From Chloroflexota bacterium (lineage in GTDB: Bacteria; Chloroflexota; Anaerolineae; Anaerolineales; UBA11858): a stretch of DNA of 6,769 nucleotides. The notes beneath the pieces were generated by a model, which saw only the letters and a program-made list of their open reading frames with translations, ran no database searches and was not told the DNA's origin. The DNA lies in contig DOTA01000203.1 in assembly GCA_003513015.1 (NCBI GenBank), positions 1 through 6,769 on the forward strand, given 5' to 3'. Below, one piece after another: positions 1 to 5,748 of the stretch (within the stretch, counting starts at the first letter, position 1; each line of letters starts with the position of its first letter). The translations under genes were made by a program, and so were the position numbers.

Positions 1-1389
1 CTGGCCGCTGTTGATCAGTTTTACCGTCCTGTGAAAACACTGGGAGGCACGGTGATGTATATCCCTCAGGGGGACGCGGGAATCTCGAGGGTACCGGAAC
101 CCACCAAGAATTCCAGTTCCCTCGTTTCCGGAATTTGGGATGGGCAGCCCATCCCCATTGGCGAATCCAGCTTTGTGGCTGAGCCATCCATTGCCGTCAA
201 TCCCGCCAATCCACAGCAGTTAACGGCCCTGGCAACGCGCCTATCCAAAGCGAACTGCGAGATGCCTAATTGCAAAGTTGATTTGGTGCTTTATACCTCA
301 CTGGATGGTGGCCAAAGCTGGCAGCAGAGCGCCGCGTATGGGCGCGTGGGTCAGGTGATGTATCACGGACTGGTAGATTTCGATGGGACAGGCGCGCTTT
401 ACCTGTTTGGGGTGCGTGATGCCACTTTGGTGCTCAAAAAAACCGGCCTGAACCAGGAAGATTTGTCCGCTACAACCGGTTTTGAGGAGATTACCAATGC
501 TCAGATGCAAGCTCGTCCCTGGCTGCGCATTCAGCCGCAAACCGGCGAGCTTTTCCTGACCCTGGATGCACAAGAAGGCGACCAGTTGTTTGTGACCCCC
601 AGTTTGCGGCGCTCTATGGATGGTTTGCAATGGTCGCTAACCGCGCGCGCTGATCAGCATATTTCTGCCAGAGATATTTTTTCGCCGCGGGCCAGCGGGC
701 CAAGTGATATTCAGGTACTTTTTGGTGAGGGTAAGATGGTTTCCCTGGTTTGGGTGTGGGATGCGGAACCCTGGAGTTGGCCGCGCACCGTTTGGATGGC
801 CAATTCCACAGATGGCGGCGAAACTTTCGGCGAACCCGTTCCGATTTTGAAAACCTGGGGACCCATCAATACGGCTTCGGCTAATGGAAAATTTGCCATC
901 GTTTATCGCGTTGGAGATGAAGGATCTCAGCAGTTGGCGGTAGCAACCACGGCAGATAACGGCCAAACCTGGAGATCAGCGCTTGCCAGTGGGGGGGTGC
1001 CCCTGTATTTCGAGGGCGATAAAGGCCCCGGAATCAATATGGCTCCGAATGGTACGATTGATTTGGTTTTTTATACGCAAATTGACCCATCCAATGATTG
1101 TGTTCTGACCCTGGAGCGTTGGCAGCAAACCGCCCAGCTTGGGCGGTTGGACCCCTGCAATTACAATGTTTTCTACACCTTCAGCAAAGATGGCGGCCTT
1201 TCTTTCGCCGAACCGCGGCAACTCAATGCCCAGCCCATCCGTGGCGAAGATTTTGCCCTTTATGGGGGCGTTTCGCAAGTCGGTTCGCATTTGGCGGTGG
1301 GCTCCAATGATGGGTTTGCTTACCCCGTTTGGATTGGTACACCCCAGGTTGGTAAAACGCAGGTTTATGGGGCGAAAATTGTAAGATAA
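1..1389 (+). CDS. Asp-box (BNR) sialidase-like beta-propeller protein, 5' end cut by the window
   Basis: The frame is open from base 1 to the TAA at 1387-1389, so the true start is probably outside the window. An alternative is ATG at 55, which has a strong GGGAGG Shine-Dalgarno 7 nt upstream. GTG at 31 has less support. Counting from codon 31, Asp-boxes (S/T-x-D-x-G-x-x-W/F) appear at residues 90-97 (SLDGGQSW), 259-266 (STDGGETF), 307-314 (TADNGQTW) and 385-392 (SKDGGLSF), with a degenerate one at 195-201. This spacing is typical of a sialidase/BNR-fold beta-propeller. Cysteine pairs C76/C81 and C357/C376 could form disulfides, which fits an exported protein, but no signal peptide is visible here. 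I do not see enough to call catalytic neuraminidase residues, so substrate and activity are unassigned. It converges on the leftward operon 25 bp downstream. Confidence 0.85.
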   Translation: MAAVDQFYRPVKTLGGTVMYIPQGDAGISRVPEPTKNSSSLVSGIWDGQPIPIGESSFVAEPSIAVNPANPQQLTALATRLSKANCEMPNCKVDLVLYTSLDGGQSWQQSAAYGRVGQVMYHGLVDFDGTGALYLFGVRDATLVLKKTGLNQEDLSATTGFEEITNAQMQARPWLRIQPQTGELFLTLDAQEGDQLFVTPSLRRSMDGLQWSLTARADQHISARDIFSPRASGPSDIQVLFGEGKMVSLVWVWDAEPWSWPRTVWMANSTDGGETFGEPVPILKTWGPINTASANGKFAIVYRVGDEGSQQLAVATTADNGQTWRSALASGGVPLYFEGDKGPGINMAPNGTIDLVFYTQIDPSNDCVLTLERWQQTAQLGRLDPCNYNVFYTFSKDGGLSFAEPRQLNAQPIRGEDFALYGGVSQVGSHLAVGSNDGFAYPVWIGTPQVGKTQVYGAKIVR

Positions 1390-1414
1390 GGGCGTCTCGG
1401 TGGAAAAATGTGCG

Positions 1415-2986
1415 CTATATCTCCTGTTGCTCGAACAACGCCACCGACCAGAGCAAACACAGAACAATCAGCACTAATCCCCCGGCGAGTGCTCCGCCAT
1501 TGGCCGAAACTACCTCGGCGTTGGTTCCCAACTGGGAAGCCCACGAGACCAATCCGCTGGGCATCAGAGAACCATATTGGGGCAGCGTGCCTGCCAGCAT
1601 AAAAGCCACCGAAATGCCCAGGCCAATCCCGGCCGCGGCAGCTACTGAGGTGCCGATCACGCTACCCAAGAGTGCGGCACCCACAAAGGTCAGCAGCCAC
1701 AACAACAATAGCAGATTAATCCCCAGGAATGTCTGCGCGTCGAAAACTCCAAACAGCAGATAGGTGTAATAGTACGCGCCCAGGCCTGCTACCAGAAAAG
1801 CGGCAGCATAGACCAATCCTTGGGCGGTGAACTTGCTTAAAACGAAGGCCCAGCGCGGCATGGGTTTACTCAAAATGATAGCGGCTGTGCCTGATTCTTT
1901 CTCGCCCGCCACGGCATTCATGCCCAGGAATATGGCCAGGATGAAACCAAACTGGGTAAGATTTTTGATGTATTGTGTCAGGGCATCGGTCATTGTAGGC
2001 GTGGGGATCAGGCTGGCGAACTGCTCCGCACCGGCCACATTTTTGATAATTTCGGGGGTGAATTTCGCTACCAGGGGAGAGGTCAGTCCAAAAAGCACAA
2101 AAACCGCCATAACGACCAAAAAACGCCGCGTACGCCATTGCAGGAGTAACTCTTTTCGCAAGGCGGTCACAAATAAGGCCCACTCCAGGCGCAGCCCCCG
2201 AGGTTTCACACTTTGCGGTTGAATATTTTTACGCCACAGCCAAATCAACCAGATCAAACCGGGTAAGATCATCAACCCCAACAATGGCAAATACAAATTT
2301 TGGTTATCGAGCGTAGTCACCGCATAAACTGCGCCAGCATCGATCAGCATGTGATAGATCACCGCCATCAGGTAGTAGGCGATATTTCGCTGGCGAAAAG
2401 CTTGCAAAACCATTACGGATAAAAACACATGAATGGTCATTGCTACCAAACGTTCGATCAACGGACTGGCCGCGGCGAGTAAAGGCGAAGCATTCAGGCC
2501 CTCCAGTTGCAGGGTGAGATTGGCTAGCTGTTCGGGCGCTAAATTGAGCGCGGTGAGATCGGAGCCGATCAACGGGATCAGGGATGAAACTGTAGCTGCC
2601 ACCAGCACACCGCCAAAGACCATGGACTCGATCCCACCATGCCCTAAGCCCAACATCACGCCATCTTCAATGTTGCGGAACTTCTTCAGCAGCCAGTAGC
2701 CCACGGCGCGGGCCGTCTCTTCGCACAGGCCAGCCGTCAGACCCAGCACCAACGATGATTGCAGCAGCGAAATAGCGGAATCAGTCACTCCGGTTTGAGG
2801 CAGGATGTGCAACTTTATCAACAAGTGATTAAGGGGCAAATGCACCACCTGCGAGCCGATGAAGGTTAGGGTGCCGATCGCAAATAAAATCCAGGGGGTT
2901 TGGAAACGCCGCCGCAGGAATATTGTCAAAGCAAGCGGGAGCAAAATCATCAAGAGAACCGAGAGTGAGAAAGCAGGAATTAGCAT
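1415..2986 (-). CDS. Fusion of YhfC-type intramembrane glutamic protease and ABC-2 transporter permease
   Basis: This is a 523-residue polytopic membrane protein made of two recognisable parts. Residues 1-253 look like the YhfC family (CPBP-like glutamic intramembrane proteases). They hold EExxR (E89, E90, R93), GLGHGGIE (H116, E120), H186 and YHMLID (H212, D216), within about seven hydrophobic segments. Residues 264-523 look like an ABC-2 permease. They have a basic amphipathic entry (RKELLLQWRTRR, 277-288), a first segment at 288-305, an extracytoplasmic stretch, the typical GEKESGT loop (361-367), and four to five further membrane segments. Positive residues after segment 1 (RRR 25-27) and segment 7 (WRKN 251-254) put the N-terminus outside and the linker inside, which is right for a permease. 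The start ATG lies 7 nt after the ATPase stop, with a weak TAGG Shine-Dalgarno overlapping that stop, so translation is likely coupled. It presumably forms the membrane part of an exporter with the upstream ATPase. Substrate is unknown. Confidence 0.9.
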   Translation of the reverse strand: MLIPAFSLSVLLMILLPLALTIFLRRRFQTPWILFAIGTLTFIGSQVVHLPLNHLLIKLHILPQTGVTDSAISLLQSSLVLGLTAGLCEETARAVGYWLLKKFRNIEDGVMLGLGHGGIESMVFGGVLVAATVSSLIPLIGSDLTALNLAPEQLANLTLQLEGLNASPLLAAASPLIERLVAMTIHVFLSVMVLQAFRQRNIAYYLMAVIYHMLIDAGAVYAVTTLDNQNLYLPLLGLMILPGLIWLIWLWRKNIQPQSVKPRGLRLEWALFVTALRKELLLQWRTRRFLVVMAVFVLFGLTSPLVAKFTPEIIKNVAGAEQFASLIPTPTMTDALTQYIKNLTQFGFILAIFLGMNAVAGEKESGTAAIILSKPMPRWAFVLSKFTAQGLVYAAAFLVAGLGAYYYTYLLFGVFDAQTFLGINLLLLLWLLTFVGAALLGSVIGTSVAAAAGIGLGISVAFMLAGTLPQYGSLMPSGLVSWASQLGTNAEVVSANGGALAGGLVLIVLCLLWSVALFEQQEI

Positions 2987-2993
2987 GGCAAAC

Positions 2994-3938
2994 CTATTGA
3001 CTGATTTTCAAGAAAATCTCTTCCAGCGATGGCCGCACCCATTCCATCCGGTTGATGTGTAGCCCGGAATTGGCCAGTAAAGGCAGCAGTGCTTGTTTCC
3101 CTTGCGTCAAATCCGTGACCCGGATGCGCAGCACGTTTTGCGCCAAATCAGTGGATTCAACCCAGGGCTGCATTTTGAGTGCCTCCAGAAATGGTCCGGC
3201 TTCAGAAAAGGGCTGGTCTGCTTCGATTTCGGCGGTATTGATGGCATATTGGTCAAGCAATGTTTGACGGTCCGATTCGAGCAGCAACTCACCCTGGTGG
3301 ATGATGGCGACCGAATCGCAAATGCGCTCGACATCATTGAGAATATGCGTGGAAAAGAAAACTGTCACTTTGCCGCGCAGGCTGGCAATCAGTTCGAGCA
3401 CCTCGTAGCGCCCGGCCGGATCTAGCGCACTGGTGGGTTCATCTAAAAATAATACCGGCGGGTTGTGGATCAGCGCTTGTGCGACGCCCAAACGTTGCAC
3501 CATGCCGCCGGAAAAACCGCCAATCCGGCGGCGAGCGGCGCTTTTTAAATCCACCAATTGCAGCATCTCGGCGATGCGGGCTTTCCGCTCCTGATCTGGC
3601 ATGTTGAACAGGCGCGCCACATAATCCAGATATTCGGTGGGTGTCATCCAACGGTAGAATTTGGGATCTTGCGGCAGATAGCCGAAGTGCTGGCAGGCAG
3701 CCTTGTCACTGCGCGTGACATCAATTCCATCTACCCAGGCCGTACCCGAGGTGGGATGCACCAACCCGGCCAAGATGCGCATGGTTGTGGTTTTTCCGGC
3801 CCCATTGCGCCCGAGAAAGCCGAAAATCGAGCCGAAGGGAATGGCGAGATTCAAATTTTTAAGAGCCTGCACCTCGCCATAATTCCGGCTCAGGTTGACG
3901 CAGCGGATGGCTGCCTCGCCATCAGGGGGCATAATCAT
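2994..3938 (-). CDS. ABC transporter ATP-binding protein (ABC-2 exporter type)
   Basis: This 314-residue nucleotide-binding subunit would hydrolyse ATP to drive the ABC-2 permease encoded next. Visible motifs are Walker A GRNGAGKT (43-50), Q-loop Q90, signature FSGGMVQR (142-149), Walker B VLFLDEP (162-168) with D-loop SALD (170-173), and the H-switch STH (196-198). All are intact. The C-terminal 100 residues, ending in a PSLEEIFL motif (303-310), match the extra domain (DUF4162-like) common in DrrA/CcmA-type exporter ATPases such as those for drugs, lipids or peptides. The start ATG follows the stop of the 70-residue gene by 3 nt, and the AAGGA Shine-Dalgarno lies inside that gene's last codons. 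A second ATG two codons on (M3) is also possible. The neighbours and tight spacing indicate one operon. The ATPase class is certain; the transported substrate cannot be told from the sequence. Confidence 0.97.
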   Translation of the reverse strand: MIMPPDGEAAIRCVNLSRNYGEVQALKNLNLAIPFGSIFGFLGRNGAGKTTTMRILAGLVHPTSGTAWVDGIDVTRSDKAACQHFGYLPQDPKFYRWMTPTEYLDYVARLFNMPDQERKARIAEMLQLVDLKSAARRRIGGFSGGMVQRLGVAQALIHNPPVLFLDEPTSALDPAGRYEVLELIASLRGKVTVFFSTHILNDVERICDSVAIIHQGELLLESDRQTLLDQYAINTAEIEADQPFSEAGPFLEALKMQPWVESTDLAQNVLRIRVTDLTQGKQALLPLLANSGLHINRMEWVRPSLEEIFLKISQ

Positions 3939-3941
3939 CGA

Positions 3942-4154
3942 TCACTCGTCCTTGCGAGCGGCCACGAAATAGATAATGGGGCCGATCAGGTTGACGAACA
4001 AAATCACCAAAAGCCAGACCCATTTTGGCCCGCGCAGAACGGGTTGTTTAAACCAATCAATCAGGGCTGCGGCCAATAATACCAACTCGACAACTATCAC
4101 TGGGATTAGGAATGGCAGCATACTTTGAAGCGTAGACCAAGTTGAACTATCCAT
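3942..4154 (-). CDS. Small PLDc_N-type membrane protein (YxlE-like)
   Basis: This 70-residue protein has two predicted membrane helices (about residues 14-33 and 45-64). They are joined by a short loop with W34-F35 and RGPKWVW (41-47), and the protein ends in a charged tail (ARKDE). The pattern of a hydrophobic helix, a W/K-rich loop and a second helix containing N55-x2-G58-P59 matches the PLDc_N (phospholipase D/cardiolipin synthase N-terminal) family. Stand-alone members often precede ABC ATPase-permease pairs, as in Bacillus YxlE before YxlF-YxlG. It has no catalytic HKD motif, so it is not a phospholipase. A GAAGGAG Shine-Dalgarno lies 6 nt before the ATG, and a consensus -10 lies just upstream, so this is the first gene of the operon. 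Its role is probably accessory or regulatory to the transporter, by analogy only. Confidence 0.9.
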   Translation of the reverse strand: MDSSTWSTLQSMLPFLIPVIVVELVLLAAALIDWFKQPVLRGPKWVWLLVILFVNLIGPIIYFVAARKDE

Positions 4155-4331
4155 TGTGTTCTCCTTCGAATGTTTCCAACATTATAACGGTTTCCGCTTG
4201 AGTTGAGCGAACATCCTGCATGGGGTTTGAGACTACTTCAATAACGGTAACAAAAATGAAGGTGTTTTCCGGTTAATTGAAGAAATTTTCAGTTTGTTGA
4301 GGGTATGCCGGGATGCGGCAAATCCATTAAT
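4155..4331. other. Intergenic region between the ABC operon and intI
   Basis: This 177-bp AT-rich gap holds the operon's -10 element and leader. It also holds one small stem-loop at 4306-4320 (TGCCG, loop GGATG, CGGCA), 12 nt beyond the integrase stop on its transcribed strand. No T-run follows the stem on either strand, so it is not a convincing intrinsic terminator and intI transcripts may read into the ABC operon. I searched for an attC-like imperfect palindrome with RYYYAAC/GTTRRRY ends and found none. Confidence 0.5.
4181..4209 (-). promoter_or_regulatory. Candidate promoter of the PLDc_N-ABC operon
   Basis: On the minus strand a perfect TATAAT lies at 4186-4181. A start near 4174 would give a leader of about 20 nt that contains the GAAGGAG Shine-Dalgarno at 4162-4168. 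The -35 region is poor: CGCTCA at 17-bp spacing or TTCGCT at 19 bp, and there is no extended -10. The position directly ahead of the operon makes this the likely promoter, perhaps helped by an activator or an alternative sigma factor. Confidence 0.55.
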
Positions 4332-5390
4332 CTATTCATCCAAGGGACTTCTGACAGCAAGCGGGCCGCGGTTGAGCACATGGGTGTAGATCATGGTCGT
4401 TTTAACATCTTTATGCCCCAAAAGCTCCTGTACGGTGCGGATATCATAGCCGGATTCGAGTAAATGGGTGGCGAAGGAGTGCCGCAGAGTGTGTGAAGTG
4501 ACGCGTTTGTCTATTTGGGCCAGATCGGCGGCGTGTTTGATGGCTCTTTGCAGCCCGGTTTCGCCGATGTGATGGCGGCGTTTGAGACCGGAGCGCGGAT
4601 CGATGGAGGCGCTTTTGGCGGGGAAAACATATTGCCAACGCCACTCGGTGCTGCATCCCAGTTTTCGTTCCAGGGCATCTGGCAGGTAAACGCTGCCCAA
4701 TCCCTTTTCAAGTTGCAATTCATGCAGTCTTTTGGTGCGAATTAAATGGGCTTGGAGAGATTCCGCCAGATTATGGGGCATCATCGTAATGCGGTCCTTC
4801 CCGCCTTTGCCATCCCGAATGACGATTTGCAAATGTGCGAAATCGAGATCTTTCACGCGCAGACGCACACATTCCATCAGGCGCATCCCGCTGCCGTACA
4901 TCAAACGCGCCATCAGGCCGTAGGTGTCGGTGAGGTGCAGAAACAAGCGCTGAATTTCAGCTTTTGTCAGCACAGTGGGGACGCGAGTTGGCCGTTTTGC
5001 CCTTACTGCGTTAATCGCGGTGGGATCCAATTCTTGCTTGATGACGTATTTGTAGAGGAATAATAGCGCGCAGAGAGCCTGGTTTTGGGTGGAGGCGGCT
5101 ACATCCTGATCGATCACCAAATGGGTGAGAAAAGCCTCGATTTCAGGTGCACCCATCTCTTGGGGATGTTTTAGCTGATGGAAAAAAATGAAGCGCCGCG
5201 CCCATTCGAGATACGTCTGTTCTGTACGGAGAGAGTATCCTTTTAGGCGGATAGCATCCCGCAGTTGCTCGAGCAAGCGTTTGGGTTTTGTTTCCGCGTT
5301 TTGATGGCTTGTGCTTGCAGATTGGAATTTGGGTTTATGGGGGTCTTCGGCAACGCGAAAATTATTGGGAGAAGCTTGGTAGATGTACAT
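4332..5390 (-). CDS. intI: Integron integrase (IntI-type tyrosine recombinase)
   Basis: This 352-residue tyrosine recombinase would catalyse attI x attC cassette recombination. All six catalytic residues are present: R170, K195, H300, R303, H326 and the nucleophile Y335. Their offset from IntI1 (R146, K171, H277, R280, H303, Y312) is a steady 23-24 residues. The N-terminal SAM-like domain carries [20 protein letters not shown] (52-71). The IntI-specific insertion absent from XerC/D is visible at about 234-275 ([26 protein letters not shown]), and the end matches IntI1 ([15 protein letters not shown]). An in-frame TGA lies 9 nt upstream, so ATG 5390 is the first available ATG. It has a GAGGAA Shine-Dalgarno 5 nt before it and adds about 24 residues to the IntI1 N-terminus. 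No stop or frameshift is seen, so it is probably active. It is transcribed away from udk, and no cassette array is visible on either side. Confidence 0.96.
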   Translation of the reverse strand: MYIYQASPNNFRVAEDPHKPKFQSASTSHQNAETKPKRLLEQLRDAIRLKGYSLRTEQTYLEWARRFIFFHQLKHPQEMGAPEIEAFLTHLVIDQDVAASTQNQALCALLFLYKYVIKQELDPTAINAVRAKRPTRVPTVLTKAEIQRLFLHLTDTYGLMARLMYGSGMRLMECVRLRVKDLDFAHLQIVIRDGKGGKDRITMMPHNLAESLQAHLIRTKRLHELQLEKGLGSVYLPDALERKLGCSTEWRWQYVFPAKSASIDPRSGLKRRHHIGETGLQRAIKHAADLAQIDKRVTSHTLRHSFATHLLESGYDIRTVQELLGHKDVKTTMIYTHVLNRGPLAVRSPLDE

Positions 5391-5400
5391 GTTCGTTCCT

Positions 5401-5447
5401 CATGGATGCTAAAAAGTTTGAATTTATATTTGGAATCGTTATCCATG
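5401..5447 (-). repeat. Inverted repeat in the intI leader next to the Shine-Dalgarno
   Basis: CATGGAT (5401-5407) and ATCCATG (5441-5447) are perfect 7-bp complements, extendable by G-U pairs, with a 33-nt AT-rich loop. In intI mRNA the near arm abuts and by one base overlaps the GAGGAA Shine-Dalgarno (5396-5401). A weak hairpin could therefore affect ribosome access. The long loop and short stem keep confidence low. Confidence 0.3.
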
Positions 5448-5533
5448 GTGCTGGGTAAGGTTTAAATTTTGAAAGTGCCGTTGTGGGGTAGCGTTTCCCC
5501 CGATGGGTTACGTTCTTCCGTTTGATTGGTTCG

Positions 5534-5562
5534 ATTATACCGATGGTTCGCTGATTCCGCAA
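5534..5562 (-). promoter_or_regulatory. intI: Candidate intI promoter
   Basis: On the minus strand a -35 TTGCGG (5562-5557) and a perfect -10 TATAAT (5539-5534) are separated by exactly 17 bp. The predicted start is near 5527, giving a leader of about 137 nt. A weaker TATAAA at 5428-5423 lies closer to the gene but has no matching -35. The leftward orientation and position fit intI, as no other leftward gene starts here. Confidence 0.55.
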
Positions 5563-5570
5563 GATATTTA

Positions 5571-5582
5571 GAACACATGTTT
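5571..5582. promoter_or_regulatory. LexA (SOS)-like box, Gram-positive type
   Basis: GAACACATGTTT matches the core GAACRNRYGTTY of the Bacillus-type LexA/DinR consensus at every defined position; only the flanking C and G are missing. It sits 8 bp upstream of the candidate intI -35. SOS control of integron integrases is established in Proteobacteria, so the placement is biologically sensible. A 12-bp degenerate match can occur by chance. Confidence 0.4.
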
Positions 5583-5660
5583 TTACGAGGGATGCAACGC
5601 CAATCGAAATCACTTTTTTAAAAATTTATTCCCACAAAATGGGGATCGCTTTTGAGCTTG

Positions 5661-5689
5661 ATGACAATATATAATGCCCCGGTTATAAA
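5661..5689 (+). promoter_or_regulatory. udk: Candidate udk promoter
   Basis: The -35 ATGACA (5661-5666) and -10 TATAAA (5684-5689) each match consensus at five of six positions, with a 17-bp spacer. The predicted start is near 5696, giving a leader of about 53 nt. Competing elements are a TATAAT at 5670-5675 without a proper -35, and another TATAAT at 5736-5741. That last one ends 7 nt before the udk ATG and could instead yield a leaderless mRNA. Confidence 0.5.
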
Positions 5690-5721
5690 TTGCGCCTCCT
5701 GCCTGCTAAAAAGCGCAATTT
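5687..5721. repeat. Perfect 9-bp inverted repeat at the udk start region
   Basis: AAATTGCGC (5687-5695) and GCGCAATTT (5713-5721) are exact reverse complements separated by 17 bp. The left arm overlaps the end of the candidate udk -10 and reaches the predicted start. The right arm ends just before the GTG at 5722. It could be an operator for a dimeric repressor or a stem-loop in the leader. No T-run follows, so it is not an intrinsic terminator. Confidence 0.5.
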
Positions 5722-5748
5722 GTGACCGTGAAGGGTATAATTCTAATT

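Larger units (their letters stand above)
5391..5748. other. Divergent intI/udk control region
   Basis: This 358-bp stretch between the divergent intI and udk starts encodes no convincing gene. It is more AT-rich than the flanking genes. It contains the candidate intI promoter, a LexA-like box, a pair of GGTTCG direct repeats, the candidate udk promoter and a perfect inverted repeat, each listed separately. It is where attI would lie in a conventional integron, but no good GTTRRRY core site was found on either strand. Confidence 0.7.

Noticed and set aside
991..997. Run of seven G in the Asp-box gene as a frameshift or phase-variation site
   Set aside because: The reading frame and Asp-box pattern continue normally on both sides, and seven bases is modest. 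The same applies to the seven A at 436-442.
1390..1446. CGGTGG/CCACCG inverted repeat near the convergent gene ends as a bidirectional terminator
   Set aside because: The arms are only 6 bp, 38 nt apart, and one lies inside the permease coding region. There is no T-run.
2192..2209. Separate translation of the ABC-2 half from GTG at 2209 (or from the CTG codon at 2194-2192)
   Set aside because: No Shine-Dalgarno precedes the GTG, and CTG is a rare start. The frame is continuous with the YhfC half, so a fusion is the simpler reading.
3558..4079. Long plus-strand open frame (173 codons) opposite the ATPase and the small membrane gene
   Set aside because: It shows no domain motif, and it runs antisense to two genes with complete family motifs.
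4172..4208. TTCCAAC and GTTGAGC, resembling the R''/R' ends of an attC site
   Set aside because: The span is about 35 bp, too short for attC. The first element misses a required purine and the arms do not fold together.
4306..4320. Small stem-loop after the integrase gene as a terminator
   Set aside because: The stem is only 5 bp and no T-run follows on either strand.
5528..5540. GGTTCGA resembling a tRNA T-loop
   Set aside because: No acceptor stem, D-arm or anticodon arm can be built around it, and the CCA-side pairing is absent.
5722..5748. GTG 5722 as the udk start
   Set aside because: There is no Shine-Dalgarno. The added residues are outside the family's usual N-terminus and the codon abuts the inverted repeat. 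ATG 5749 fits better.
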